From an uncultured Fibrobacter sp. (lineage in GTDB: Bacteria > Fibrobacterota > Fibrobacteria > Fibrobacterales > Fibrobacteraceae), in assembly GCA_934699585.1 (NCBI GenBank), contig CAKUWY010000003.1, forward strand, positions 124,001 through 188,000: DNA of 64,000 bases, written 5' to 3'. Shown piece by piece: positions 9,209-17,175 of the stretch (within the stretch, counting starts at the first letter, position 1; each line of letters begins with the position of its first letter). The position numbers and the translations under genes were made by a program. Under the pieces are notes generated by a model. That model did not search any database. It was not told where the DNA came from and worked only from the letters and a program-made list of their open reading frames with translations.

Positions 9209-10609
9209 ATGAGGTCTTTTGTTTTTTTGCTATTCCTTTTCTTGTTTCAGTCCGTAAATGCCGAAGAAAAGACGGTTGAAGAGGATTCTTGGGTTTACGC
9301 ACATATCATACAGCCCGTTTTGAATGCTGCGGTTTATCCCTTATCTGCGCCAGTCCAATACGCTCTTAATAACGGGGTCATTGAAAAGTCCGTAGAATTG
9401 ATGTCTTTTGGGGAAGATAAGAAGATTTTTGTCTATCCCACAATGAACCTAAAACCAGGAACACAAACGCAGCTGGGTATGACGTACCGTCACCGGAGTA
9501 TTCTCTTTAACAGGGATTATCTGGTGTTGCAGGGAAGTTATTATGCAAATGGAGACCTGTACCTTTCTGACAGATACACCAAGCAGGAACCTTTTGGCTT
9601 GCCGATGTTTGTTGGATTCCGTTACAAGTTGTATTGGGACAGCGATGCCAATTTTATCATTCCGGGAACCAAGGAAGCCTTTATTCAACCCGATTCAATC
9701 ATGAGTTTTCAATGGAGAATCGGGGCTCCCTTGACCAAGTCCAAGAAATTGAATTTGGAACTGTCAACGAGCCAGATGTTTATCGATGCAGATCTCCCGG
9801 ACAATTCAAAAGACAGTATTTTGAACGATGCGGTTTTTTCTATCGCTGATCGTGGGCTGTATCAATCTTCAAAACAGTATTCCGTAGCTCTATCTCTGGT
9901 GTATGACGATTTGGATTTCCCATACGCTCCTTCGAAAGGGGACAGAGTCATCCTCTCCGGAGAATACAATTTTGCGCCGGAGTATGGGGGAATAAGGTAT
10001 GATTCATTTGACTCTCAGCGAAGCGGAAAAGTTCCCAAGAGCGACAAGAGCCACGACTACATTTACAACAGTCTTATCTGGCAGCATTACTTCTACTTTG
10101 GAAAGGCAAAACAGTATATTCTTTCGGCAAGAGAGGCAAGGCAGAGTCGTAAATTCTATACGGATTTCTCTTGGGACGAGGCACTTCGTGTATGGAGGCC
10201 CGAAAACATAAGGGAAACGCTACTTGAACGAAGAGTTGTTGCACTCCAGTTCAGAATGGAGAATATGTGGGAAATGGACAAGGGTGGAGCTCCATTCAAC
10301 GCTTTCCCGACAATGAATGCCAGGTATCCTATGCGAGGTTACGGAGATGAATGGTCGGCGTACCATATCATGGGACTTAGCGCCGAATACCGTTGGCCCA
10401 TTGACCGTTTTGTAGATGGGGTGCTGTTCGACGAATATGCTATGCACGCCGAAAAGGTAAAAGAGTTCTGCTTTGATCGATTCTATAATTCCTGGGGTTT
10501 CGGTATTCGCGTTAGGATGCCGGAACTATACCTTTTCCGTGCCCAGGTGGGTTTCCATGGATTGCACGGGGTCAACCTGATTTTGACCATTGCGCCGGAA
10601 TTCAAATAA
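9209..10609 (+). CDS. Outer-membrane beta-barrel protein, Omp85/D15-like
   Basis: Translation from the ATG at 9209 gives 466 residues with a clean signal peptide (MRSFVFLLFLFLFQSVNA, cleavage before EEKTV). An earlier start at 9143 would put a charged segment in front of the signal and is rejected. The body is rich in alternating aromatic/polar beta strands, and its C-terminal half (YPMRGYGDEW..., SAEYRWPI, ending in LILTIAPEFK) resembles the barrel of Omp85/bacterial surface antigen proteins, without visible POTRA domains. It is transcribed away from the MMPL exporter, with only 85 bp between the starts, and its last 8 bases overlap the end of the convergent Nudix gene. Confidence 0.75.
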   Translation: MRSFVFLLFLFLFQSVNAEEKTVEEDSWVYAHIIQPVLNAAVYPLSAPVQYALNNGVIEKSVELMSFGEDKKIFVYPTMNLKPGTQTQLGMTYRHRSILFNRDYLVLQGSYYANGDLYLSDRYTKQEPFGLPMFVGFRYKLYWDSDANFIIPGTKEAFIQPDSIMSFQWRIGAPLTKSKKLNLELSTSQMFIDADLPDNSKDSILNDAVFSIADRGLYQSSKQYSVALSLVYDDLDFPYAPSKGDRVILSGEYNFAPEYGGIRYDSFDSQRSGKVPKSDKSHDYIYNSLIWQHYFYFGKAKQYILSAREARQSRKFYTDFSWDEALRVWRPENIRETLLERRVVALQFRMENMWEMDKGGAPFNAFPTMNARYPMRGYGDEWSAYHIMGLSAEYRWPIDRFVDGVLFDEYAMHAEKVKEFCFDRFYNSWGFGIRVRMPELYLFRAQVGFHGLHGVNLILTIAPEFK

Positions 10610-11084
10610 AATCCCTGTAATCGACGTTTTTGCCGTCTAGAATGGCTTCAACGAGAGTGTTCCCCCGGTAGGTGAGTTTCAGCGAAAAGAAGGGAACATC
10701 CTGATTCAGCAGCGAAAGAAAAATCATGTCACCATCCCAGTGGGGGAGCTTGATTACATCTTCTTTCGGCACCCATTCCAGAACGCCCTCGTCACATTCC
10801 CGCACTTTTCCGCTAAATTCTTTGGCCGTAAACAGGTGCATAAACTCTGTCTCGTTCATCCCGTCTGAAATGAAAGTGACAATGCCCCTGTATTTGGGGA
10901 CGATGGTCAAGCCTGTTTCTTCGCGGGCTTCGCGAACAATGCAGTCTTCGGGAGACTCGTTTTCTTCGAATTTTCCGCCAATGCCAATCCACTTGTCCTT
11001 GTTGATATCGTTCTTTTTTTTAATGCGGTGAAGCAGCAGGTATTTGCCGTCCTGCTCGATATAACAAAGGGAGGTGTTGATCAC
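10602..11084 (-). CDS. Nudix hydrolase, MutT/8-oxo-dGTPase-like
   Basis: I place the start at the GTG at 11084, which overlaps the TGA of the upstream gene as GTGA; this gives 160 residues beginning INTSLCYIEQDGKYLLLHR. The Nudix box GX5EX7REUXEEXGU is intact (GKFEENE...REAREETGL). The flanking LLLHRIKK and DKWIGIGGKFE sequences resemble MutT/NUDT1-like enzymes that hydrolyse oxidised nucleoside triphosphates, but Nudix substrates are hard to infer. The coupling to a MauE/DoxX protein suggests a redox-linked context (inference). Confidence 0.88.
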   Translation of the reverse strand: MINTSLCYIEQDGKYLLLHRIKKKNDINKDKWIGIGGKFEENESPEDCIVREAREETGLTIVPKYRGIVTFISDGMNETEFMHLFTAKEFSGKVRECDEGVLEWVPKEDVIKLPHWDGDMIFLSLLNQDVPFFSLKLTYRGNTLVEAILDGKNVDYRDFI

Positions 11085-11791
11085 TTGGAAGCCTTCCAGA
11101 CAGAAATCAGGCTCTTGTTCTTGCGGGTGGCAAGCCAGAGGGTAGGCCAAATTAGAATCAGGTCGCGAATCAGGCTTGTCCAGGTTTCCGCCTTGTCGGC
11201 CGCACCTTCGATTTCAAAGCAACCGCAGGTGATGCCCAGGTCATGGTAAAGCGCCCAGCCGAGGGCGATAATAAAGCTTACGAACATCCAGAAAATGGCA
11301 AGAGCCGATTCCCGCACAAAGGGCGAAACAATCATGGCGAGTCCAAACCACAATTCAAATTGCGGATAGACGAGTGCGAAAAAGTTGTTCAGGAATTCCA
11401 GGTGAAGTGCCGGGAAAAACTGGTACTGTGCCACAAGAACCGCAAATTCGTGAGGATTCTGGATCTTGAAAATCGAGGCAAAGATGAACATGCCGCCAAT
11501 GCCAATACGGCAAAGGGTTTCCAGGGCGCGGATGGCGAAATCCTTTTGAATCTTGAATGCTGGCACAATCAGGGCACCGCCAATAATCAGGGCACAAAGT
11601 CCCACCTGGATGTTGTAACGGTAAGCCTTGGGCCACAGGTCAATAAGCCATTCCTGGTCGGTAAAAGTCAGTATGGATTCCGGAAAGCTGATTTCGGCAA
11701 CGCATACGGACACAAAGAAGGTGGCCACCAGCATCAAGATGCCAGAAACAATGGAACGCTTGCGATTCTGAGGCTGAAAACAATCAATCAT
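11081..11791 (-). CDS. MauE/DoxX-family membrane protein
   Basis: This 236-residue membrane protein has an N-terminal span (about 16-34), a soluble stretch of ~30 residues, then four further spans in the second half. RIGIGGMFIFASIFKIQNP and the late GITCGCFEI motif are typical of the MauE/DoxX group, which takes part in quinone-linked disulfide or thiol redox chemistry. The CGC motif near 199-201 may be redox active. A strong Shine-Dalgarno (GGAGG, 5 bases before the ATG) is visible. It lies 12 bp after a small single-span protein gene and overlaps the Nudix gene by 4 bp: a three-gene operon. Confidence 0.8.
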   Translation of the reverse strand: MIDCFQPQNRKRSIVSGILMLVATFFVSVCVAEISFPESILTFTDQEWLIDLWPKAYRYNIQVGLCALIIGGALIVPAFKIQKDFAIRALETLCRIGIGGMFIFASIFKIQNPHEFAVLVAQYQFFPALHLEFLNNFFALVYPQFELWFGLAMIVSPFVRESALAIFWMFVSFIIALGWALYHDLGITCGCFEIEGAADKAETWTSLIRDLILIWPTLWLATRKNKSLISVWKASK

Positions 11792-11803
11792 TTTCGCCTC
11801 CCT

Positions 11804-11998
11804 CTAGAGAATATCCGCCGGTTTTTCCAGAATGTCCTGGGAACCGATCCAAGTGACAGACTTGGCATCATCTACGCGAATGTTGTTTACCACAGCCAAG
11901 GCGATGCAAAAAAGAGCGATGCCAAGAAGAACAATCCAATTCAGGGATTTTAGGTAGGCGAGGGTACAACCCTTGATTTTTTCAATGATGTCTTGCAT
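11804..11998 (-). CDS. Small single-span membrane protein, function unknown
   Basis: The likely product has 64 residues from the ATG at 11998 (MQDIIEKIKGCTLAYLKSL); the upstream TTG at 12013 is less likely. One hydrophobic segment (WIVLLGIALFCIALAVV, about 21-37) is followed by a short polar tail with WIGSQDILEKPADIL. It precedes the MauE/DoxX gene by 12 bp in the same direction. I do not recognise the family; the position suggests an accessory subunit of that membrane protein. Confidence 0.6.
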   Translation of the reverse strand: MQDIIEKIKGCTLAYLKSLNWIVLLGIALFCIALAVVNNIRVDDAKSVTWIGSQDILEKPADIL

Positions 11999-12044
11999 AT
12001 GTTCAATATACAAAAAATAGGGAAGAATACGCCCTCCCTAATGC

Positions 12045-14114
12045 TTAATGAACGCCATTGCCGTCGGCTACGTCGCAGGTCACGGGCTTGCCGTTCACTT
12101 CAAGCGCGAGGGCGTCGCAGAACACCGCGCCACCCTTCACGGAGAGAGCAATTTTCTCGAAGTCCTTGACCTTCAGTTCACGCGGTTCGCTGGGAGCGAC
12201 ACCCTTGAACAGGGCGCGGTCACCGGGCTTTGCGTCTTCGGGCACGGAGACGAGCCTGCAGGTGTGGGCCTCGTTGTCGAGGTCACCCGCAAAGAGCATG
12301 CCCTGGCTCATGATGCCGCGGAGAGCGCTGGGCTTCAGGTTTGCGAACAGGAGAATCTTCCTGTCCTTCAGTTCCTCGGCCTTGTAGCTGTTCTTGAGGC
12401 CACTGCAGATGGTGCGGAGTTCGCCTTCGCCGGCGTCCACCTTGAGCACGTAGAGGCTCGTGGCGTCCGGATGGTCGGCCACTTCCACAATCTGGGCGAC
12501 GCGCATGTCCATGGCGGCGGGCACGTCGGCGGCCATCAGGGGCTTGTTCTGCTTGGGCTTCGGCTGAGCTTCCTGCTTCTTGACTTCTTCTTCAATACGC
12601 GGGAAGAGCGGCTTGCCTTCGCCGAACGTTTCGCCGCCCTTGAGGATTCCCCAGGCGAGGTCGTCGGCGCTCTGGAACTTGCAGCCGATCATGGCAAGGC
12701 CTTCTTCTGCCTTGGCGGGGATTACCGGCCACAGCAGGCTGAGCGAGAGGCGCACCGCTTCGGCAGAAATGTAAAGTACGGTTGCGAGTTCGTCCTTGAG
12801 GGCGGGGTCCTTGGCGAGTTTCCACGGGGCCTTGACTTCGAGGTAACGGTTGATGCTACGCACCAATTGCATGATGGTTTCGATGGACTGCGAGAGGCGT
12901 GCCTGCGGCAGGCCTTCCTTGATTTCGGCAATTACCTTGTTCGCGAGGTCGATGACTTCCTTCTCGGCGTCACCGATGGAGGTCGCTGCGGGGAGCTTGC
13001 CTTCAAAGTTGTTGAGGACCAGACGGTGTACGCGGTTCAGCACGTTACCGAGGTCGTTGGCGAGGTCGCTGTTGATGCGGCGCACGAAGGCGTCGTGGGT
13101 GAAGTTCGCATCCTGGCCCACCACCATTTCGCGGGCGAGGAAGTAGCGGAACGCGTCGATGCCATACTTTTCCATGTAGTCCATGGGGTTCACCACGTTG
13201 CCTGCGGACTTGCTCATCTTTTCGCCGCCGTTCACGAGCCACCAGCCGTGGGCGAGGATGTGCTGCGGGAGCGGAATGTCGAGAGCCATGAGCATCGTCG
13301 GCCAGTACACGCTGTGGGTGGTCAAGATGTCCTTGCCGATGAGGTGGTAAGTGGCGGGCCAAATCGGCGTGCCGTCGGCATAAGTCTTGTGGAAGGCGGT
13401 GGAGGCGCTCACGTAGTTGAGGAGTGCGTCGAACCATACATAGGTGACGTAGTCGGTGTCGAACGGCAGCGGAATGCCCCAGCTGAGGCGTGCCTTCGGA
13501 CGGCTGATGCACAGGTCGTTCAGCGGCTGGCGCAGGAACCCGCGGATTTCGTTCCAGCGGTAGTCCGGCACAATCCAGTCCTTGTGGCTTTCGAGAAAGT
13601 CAATCAGCTTTTGCTGGTAAGAACCCATCTTGAAGAAGTAGTTCTTTTCCTTGAGCCATTCCACCGGGCGATGGCTGATGGGGTCGCACTTGTTCTCGTC
13701 GAGTTCGTCTTCGCTGAAGAAACGTTCTTCGCCGACGGAGTACCAGCCTTCGTATTCCTTCGAGTAGATTTCGCCCTTGTCCCAGAGCTTCTGCAGGCAT
13801 TCCTGCACAAAAGCCTTGTGTTCGGGCATCGTGGTGCGGATAAAGAAGTCGTTACCGATTCCCATCTTCTTCCACAGGTCTTCGAAACGGTGGTAGTATT
13901 CATCCACGTGTTCCTGCGGAGTCACGCCACGCTTGTCGGCAGCGCGCTGCACCTTCTGGCCGTGTTCATCGGTCCCGGTCAAGAAGAAGGTCTGGTAGCC
14001 CAGAATCTTGTGGAAACGGGTGAGAATGTCGGCCAAGACCGTGGTGTAGGAATGCCCAATATGCGGGGCGTCATTCACGTAATAAATCGGGGTAGTAACG
14101 TAAAAATTTTTCAT
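12045..14114 (-). CDS. metG: Methionyl-tRNA synthetase
   Basis: This 689-residue class I synthetase shows HIGH (H19-H22 in APHIGHSYTT), the KMSKSAGNVV loop around 300, and a C-terminal EMAP/OB tRNA-binding domain from about 545 (AAMDMRVAQIVEV, CSGLKNSY, GIMSQGMLFAG). It joins methionine to tRNA-Met in the cytoplasm. The connective-peptide region (YEGWYSVGEERFFSEDEL) keeps one cysteine instead of paired CxxC knuckles, so zinc binding is doubtful. The tail beyond the OB fold (ELKVKDFEKIALSVKGGAVF) is a further ~40 residues. The opposite strand is open over its whole length, a sign of strong codon bias rather than of a second gene. Confidence 0.97.
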   Translation of the reverse strand: MKNFYVTTPIYYVNDAPHIGHSYTTVLADILTRFHKILGYQTFFLTGTDEHGQKVQRAADKRGVTPQEHVDEYYHRFEDLWKKMGIGNDFFIRTTMPEHKAFVQECLQKLWDKGEIYSKEYEGWYSVGEERFFSEDELDENKCDPISHRPVEWLKEKNYFFKMGSYQQKLIDFLESHKDWIVPDYRWNEIRGFLRQPLNDLCISRPKARLSWGIPLPFDTDYVTYVWFDALLNYVSASTAFHKTYADGTPIWPATYHLIGKDILTTHSVYWPTMLMALDIPLPQHILAHGWWLVNGGEKMSKSAGNVVNPMDYMEKYGIDAFRYFLAREMVVGQDANFTHDAFVRRINSDLANDLGNVLNRVHRLVLNNFEGKLPAATSIGDAEKEVIDLANKVIAEIKEGLPQARLSQSIETIMQLVRSINRYLEVKAPWKLAKDPALKDELATVLYISAEAVRLSLSLLWPVIPAKAEEGLAMIGCKFQSADDLAWGILKGGETFGEGKPLFPRIEEEVKKQEAQPKPKQNKPLMAADVPAAMDMRVAQIVEVADHPDATSLYVLKVDAGEGELRTICSGLKNSYKAEELKDRKILLFANLKPSALRGIMSQGMLFAGDLDNEAHTCRLVSVPEDAKPGDRALFKGVAPSEPRELKVKDFEKIALSVKGGAVFCDALALEVNGKPVTCDVADGNGVH

Positions 14115-14128
14115 GGCTCCAAAGATAG

Positions 14129-14200
14129 AAAAATGTGAAATGAGTAGTGTGTAATGTGAAATTAATCATTCCTCATTTCACATTTCACATTTCACACTGT
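14129..14200. repeat. Low-complexity (TG)TGAAATGTGAAA / TTTCACATTTCACA inverted repeat
   Basis: The gap between the divergent metG and nitroreductase genes holds AAATGTGAAATGAG followed ~30 bases later by CTCATTTCACATTTCACA, so the segment can fold on itself. The same text recurs at 1276-1298, 46833-46903 and, in variant form, at 17140-17176. Confidence 0.55.
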
Positions 14201-14238
14201 TGTTTACTTAATTATATTTCCTCCAAAAAGAGGTATTT

Positions 14239-14763
14239 ATGTCTTTCATGGATTTGGCCAAGAATCGCTACAGTTGCCGTGCCTTTACCGCCCAGGCGGT
14301 AGAACCCGAAAAACTTGCTCAGGTGCTCGAGGCGGGCCGCATTTCGCCTACAGCGGTCAACGGCCAACCTGTAACCGTTAAAGTTATCAAGTCGCCCGAA
14401 GCTATTGAGAAAATTCGCAGCATCACCCGCATGGCCTACAATGCCCCCGTGGTCCTGATGGTCTGCTACGATGAGCCAAAGTGCTACACCGCCGAAAAAT
14501 ACAATGACAACTTCAATAGCGGCGTGATGGATGCAAGCATCGTCACCACCTCCATGATGATGCAGGCCACCGACCTCGGCCTTGCCACCCTCTGGGCCCG
14601 GGGTTTCAACGCTTCTGAAATTGAAAAGGCTTTTGGTTTTCCGAACAACTTAAAGCTGGCTTGCCTTTTGGATGTCGGCTATGCCGATTCCGAAAATGGG
14701 GGCGGCCCTTCGCCCAGGCACCCCGTGCGCAAGAGCATGGAAGAATTCGCCGAATCGTTGTAA
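14239..14763 (+). CDS. Nitroreductase-family flavoprotein
   Basis: This 174-residue protein is an FMN-dependent nitroreductase-fold oxidoreductase. RYSCRAFTAQAV (residues 8-19) is the N-terminal FMN-phosphate-binding motif, ISPTAVNGQPV follows, and the C-terminal GLATLWARGF and LLDVGYAD segments complete the fold. It is short for the family, a size common in anaerobes. The physiological electron acceptor is not predictable. An AGAGG ribosome site lies 6 bases before the ATG and a clear terminator follows, so it is probably monocistronic. Confidence 0.9.
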   Translation: MSFMDLAKNRYSCRAFTAQAVEPEKLAQVLEAGRISPTAVNGQPVTVKVIKSPEAIEKIRSITRMAYNAPVVLMVCYDEPKCYTAEKYNDNFNSGVMDASIVTTSMMMQATDLGLATLWARGFNASEIEKAFGFPNNLKLACLLDVGYADSENGGGPSPRHPVRKSMEEFAESL

Positions 14764-14785
14764 TTTCGTTTCACAGTAGATTAGA

Positions 14786-14816
14786 AAAAGTCCCAGACGC
14801 CATGTCCGGGACTTTT
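14786..14816 (+). terminator. Rho-independent terminator of the nitroreductase gene
   Basis: AAAAGTCCC (14786-14794) pairs with GGGACTTTT (14808-14816), a perfect 9-bp stem ending in a T-run, 23 bases after the stop codon. Confidence 0.85.
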
Positions 14817-14835
14817 CTGTTACTTTCGTCACCCT

Positions 14836-14925
14836 TGTGGAGGCGAGGGTCTGGATCCTTCGACTTCGCCTGATTCTATCGCGCTCCGCGCTCCAGAATG
14901 ACAGGGCTCCGCTCAGGATGACTCA
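14836..14925. repeat. Dispersed palindromic repeat cluster
   Basis: This holds GGATCCTTCGACTTCGCC, GATTCTATCGCGCTCCGC, CCAGAATGACAGGGC and CTCAGGATGAC, i.e. fragments of the GGATCC/GATGAC-ended family also seen at 1758-1850 and 52005-52200. No gene. Confidence 0.6.
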
Positions 14926-14966
14926 ACGCCATTTCATGGCTACGGCAACAGAGTTGCCTAGTTTCG

Positions 14967-16346
14967 TTACACCTTCGGAAGCTGGGCGAGGCTCTTCGCG
15001 ATGTCTTCATCCGTTGGGATGTAGTCGCTCATTTCGCCGTCGTTGAACTTCTGGTAGGCGACCATGTCGAAGTAACCCGTGCCGGTGAGGCCGAACACGA
15101 TGTTCTTGGCCTGGCCGTTTTCCTTGCACTTGAGGGCTTCGTCGATCGTCGCGCGGATGGCGTGGCTGGATTCCGGAGCCGGGAGGATGCCTTCGGTCTG
15201 GGCGAAGAGCTTGGCGGCCTCGAACACCTTGGTCTGTTCCACGGAAGCAGCACGGATAAGCTTCTGGTCGTAGAGTTCAGAGAGGATGGTGCTCATGCCG
15301 TGGTAGCGCAGGCCACCAGCGTGGTTGGCTGACGGCATGAAGCTGGAGCCGAGAGTATACATTTTGGCGAGCGGGCAAACACGACCAGTATCGCAGAAGT
15401 CGTAGGCGTACTTACCGCGGGTGAGGCTCGGGCAGCTTGCCGGTTCGATGGCGAGAATGTCGTAATCGGCTTCGCCACGGAGCTTTTCGCCGACGAACGG
15501 GCTGATAAGGCCACCGAGGTTGGATCCACCGCCGGCGCAACCGATGATGAGGTCGGCCTTCACGCCCAGCTTGTCGAGGGCGGCCTTGGTTTCGAGACCG
15601 ATGATGGACTGGTGCAGCAATACCTGGTTCAGCACGGAACCGAGAACGTAGCGGTAACCCGGCTGCTTCACGGCGGCTTCCACGGCTTCGGAGATGGCGC
15701 AACCGAGGCTACCCGTGGTGCCCGGGAATTCGGCGTTGATCTTCTTGCCGATGTCGGTGGTCATGGAAGGCGACGGCGTTACGCTTGCACCGTAGGTACG
15801 CATCACTTCGCGGCGGAACGGCTTCTGTTCGTAGGAGACCTTCACCATGTAGACCTGGCAGTCCAGTCCGAAGAAGGCGGTGGACATGGAAAGGGCGGTG
15901 CCCCACTGGCCAGCACCCGTTTCGGTGGTCACGCCCTTGAGGCCCTGCTTCTTGGCGTAGTAGGCCTGAGCGATAGCGGAGTTCAGCTTGTGGCTGCCGC
16001 TGGTGTTGTTGCCTTCGAACTTGTAGTAGATGTGAGCCGGAGTGCCGAGCGCCTGTTCAAGGAAGTAGGCGCGAACGAGCGGAGAGGGGCGGTACATCTT
16101 GTAGAAAGTCAGGATGTCTTCGGGAATTTCGAAGTAGGCGGTATCGTTGTCGAGTTCCTGCTTGATGAGCTCGTCGCAGAACACGGGCTGCAGGTCTTCG
16201 AACGTGACCGGCTTGCCGGTACCCGGATTCAGGAGCGGCGCGGGCTTCTTCTTCATGTCGGCACGGACGTTGTACCATGCCTTCGGGAGTTCGTCTTCTT
16301 TAAGATAAGTCTTGACCTGACCTTCGATCTTGAGCGAGTTTCTCAT
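14967..16346 (-). CDS. trpB: Tryptophan synthase beta-like protein, TrpB2 type
   Basis: This 459-residue PLP enzyme is of the TrpB2 subgroup, recognised by its extra length, its N-terminal extension (LKEDELPKAWYNVRADM) and RPSPLVRAYFLEQALGTPA. The PLP lysine is K120 in NTSGSHKLNSA; GCAGGGSNLGG near 280 binds the PLP phosphate. TrpB2 makes tryptophan from indole and serine and often works without the alpha subunit. No other trp gene is nearby, which fits TrpB2 acting alone, for example as indole salvage. It has an AAGGAACACC ribosome site. Confidence 0.93.
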   Translation of the reverse strand: MRNSLKIEGQVKTYLKEDELPKAWYNVRADMKKKPAPLLNPGTGKPVTFEDLQPVFCDELIKQELDNDTAYFEIPEDILTFYKMYRPSPLVRAYFLEQALGTPAHIYYKFEGNNTSGSHKLNSAIAQAYYAKKQGLKGVTTETGAGQWGTALSMSTAFFGLDCQVYMVKVSYEQKPFRREVMRTYGASVTPSPSMTTDIGKKINAEFPGTTGSLGCAISEAVEAAVKQPGYRYVLGSVLNQVLLHQSIIGLETKAALDKLGVKADLIIGCAGGGSNLGGLISPFVGEKLRGEADYDILAIEPASCPSLTRGKYAYDFCDTGRVCPLAKMYTLGSSFMPSANHAGGLRYHGMSTILSELYDQKLIRAASVEQTKVFEAAKLFAQTEGILPAPESSHAIRATIDEALKCKENGQAKNIVFGLTGTGYFDMVAYQKFNDGEMSDYIPTDEDIAKSLAQLPKV

Positions 16347-16445
16347 GGGTGTTCCTTTGTTTGTGGTCTATCACCAATTTTTGCAAGCACAATATATTTA
16401 ATGGCAAACTCATTGGCAAATCCATAGCCAGAAAACCATACAAAA

Positions 16446-16467
16446 AAGGCCGCCAAAAGGCGACCTA
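16446..16467 (-). terminator. Rho-independent terminator of the lipoprotein gene
   Basis: Read on the minus strand, AGGTCGCC-TTTT-GGCGGCCT with one G-T pair is followed by TTTTTTG. It lies about 25 bases after the stop codon of the gene ending at 16492. Confidence 0.8.
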
Positions 16468-16491
16468 AGCACTTGACAAAAAATGTAAAGC

Positions 16492-16929
16492 CTAGTTGTG
16501 GCTGAACATGTACTTGCTCTTATAGTAGGTCTTCATCTCGTTGATGCTCTGGAATGCACCGTTACGGAGAGCGGCCCTAACTTCGGGGTCTGAACGGACC
16601 ATCTTGTTGATTTCGGCATCGATATCCTTGAAGAACAGGTCGTTGCTGGCCATATCTACATGATCCTGGCTGTAGTCGGCATGGTAGCGACGTTCCAGAA
16701 GCTGGAACAGCTCGGTCTGGCAGGCGTTCTCAGGAGGTTCACGCTTGGCTACCGGCATGTAGCACTTCTGGATGTATTCCTTTTTCATGGAAATGATCAT
16801 CTGGTCAATAGCGGGAATGTTGTGGTCTTCGTCGTGATCGGCAAGGCTAGCCTTAGGGGCTTTGACAGAAGAACAGCCCATCAAAATGGCTGCGATAAGT
16901 ATGAACACGACCAACGAGATTTTTTTCAT
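16492..16929 (-). CDS. Putative lipoprotein of unknown function
   Basis: This 145-residue protein has a lipoprotein signal: MKKISLVVFILIAAILMGC with the lipid-modified cysteine at 19. The mature part is polar and probably helical, with two cysteines (CYMPVAKREPPENAC) spaced 14 apart that could form a disulfide. I do not recognise a family. A textbook ribosome site (AAGGAG, 6 bases before the ATG) and its own terminator mark it as a real single-gene unit. Confidence 0.75.
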   Translation of the reverse strand: MKKISLVVFILIAAILMGCSSVKAPKASLADHDEDHNIPAIDQMIISMKKEYIQKCYMPVAKREPPENACQTELFQLLERRYHADYSQDHVDMASNDLFFKDIDAEINKMVRSDPEVRAALRNGAFQSINEMKTYYKSKYMFSHN

Positions 16930-17075
16930 TATTTCTCCTTTTTTTCCCGCTTAAAAATACATCACAAAGATATTTTTTTAAGCGGAAAATAGAAGAGCCA
17001 ATATGTAATAAATCGCAAACAAAAAGCCAAAAAAGAAAAATAAAAGTTTTGTGAGGGCTTTTTGAAAACTCTTGC

Positions 17076-17175
17076 TGTGACGCCCGTCACACGGCCAGCC
17101 CTCCGTGCCCAGGATGACATTCCTCGAGCCCAGAGCCACACACCTCACACCCCAAAGCGAAGCGACCTCACACCC
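17076..17175. repeat. Dispersed repeat text downstream of the M23 peptidase gene
   Basis: TGACGCCCGTCACACGG and CCAGGATGACATTCC are followed by CACACACCTCACACCCC and AAGCGAAGCGACCTCACAC. This copies the composition of 1840-1900 (AAAGCGAAGCGGCCTCACA). No gene is visible in 16930-17175 otherwise; the part before 17076 is AT-rich and includes the lipoprotein promoter region. Confidence 0.55.

Noticed and set aside
12048..14138. 696-codon plus-strand frame opposite metG
   Set aside because: Shadow of a strongly codon-biased gene; the sense strand is an unmistakable methionyl-tRNA synthetase.
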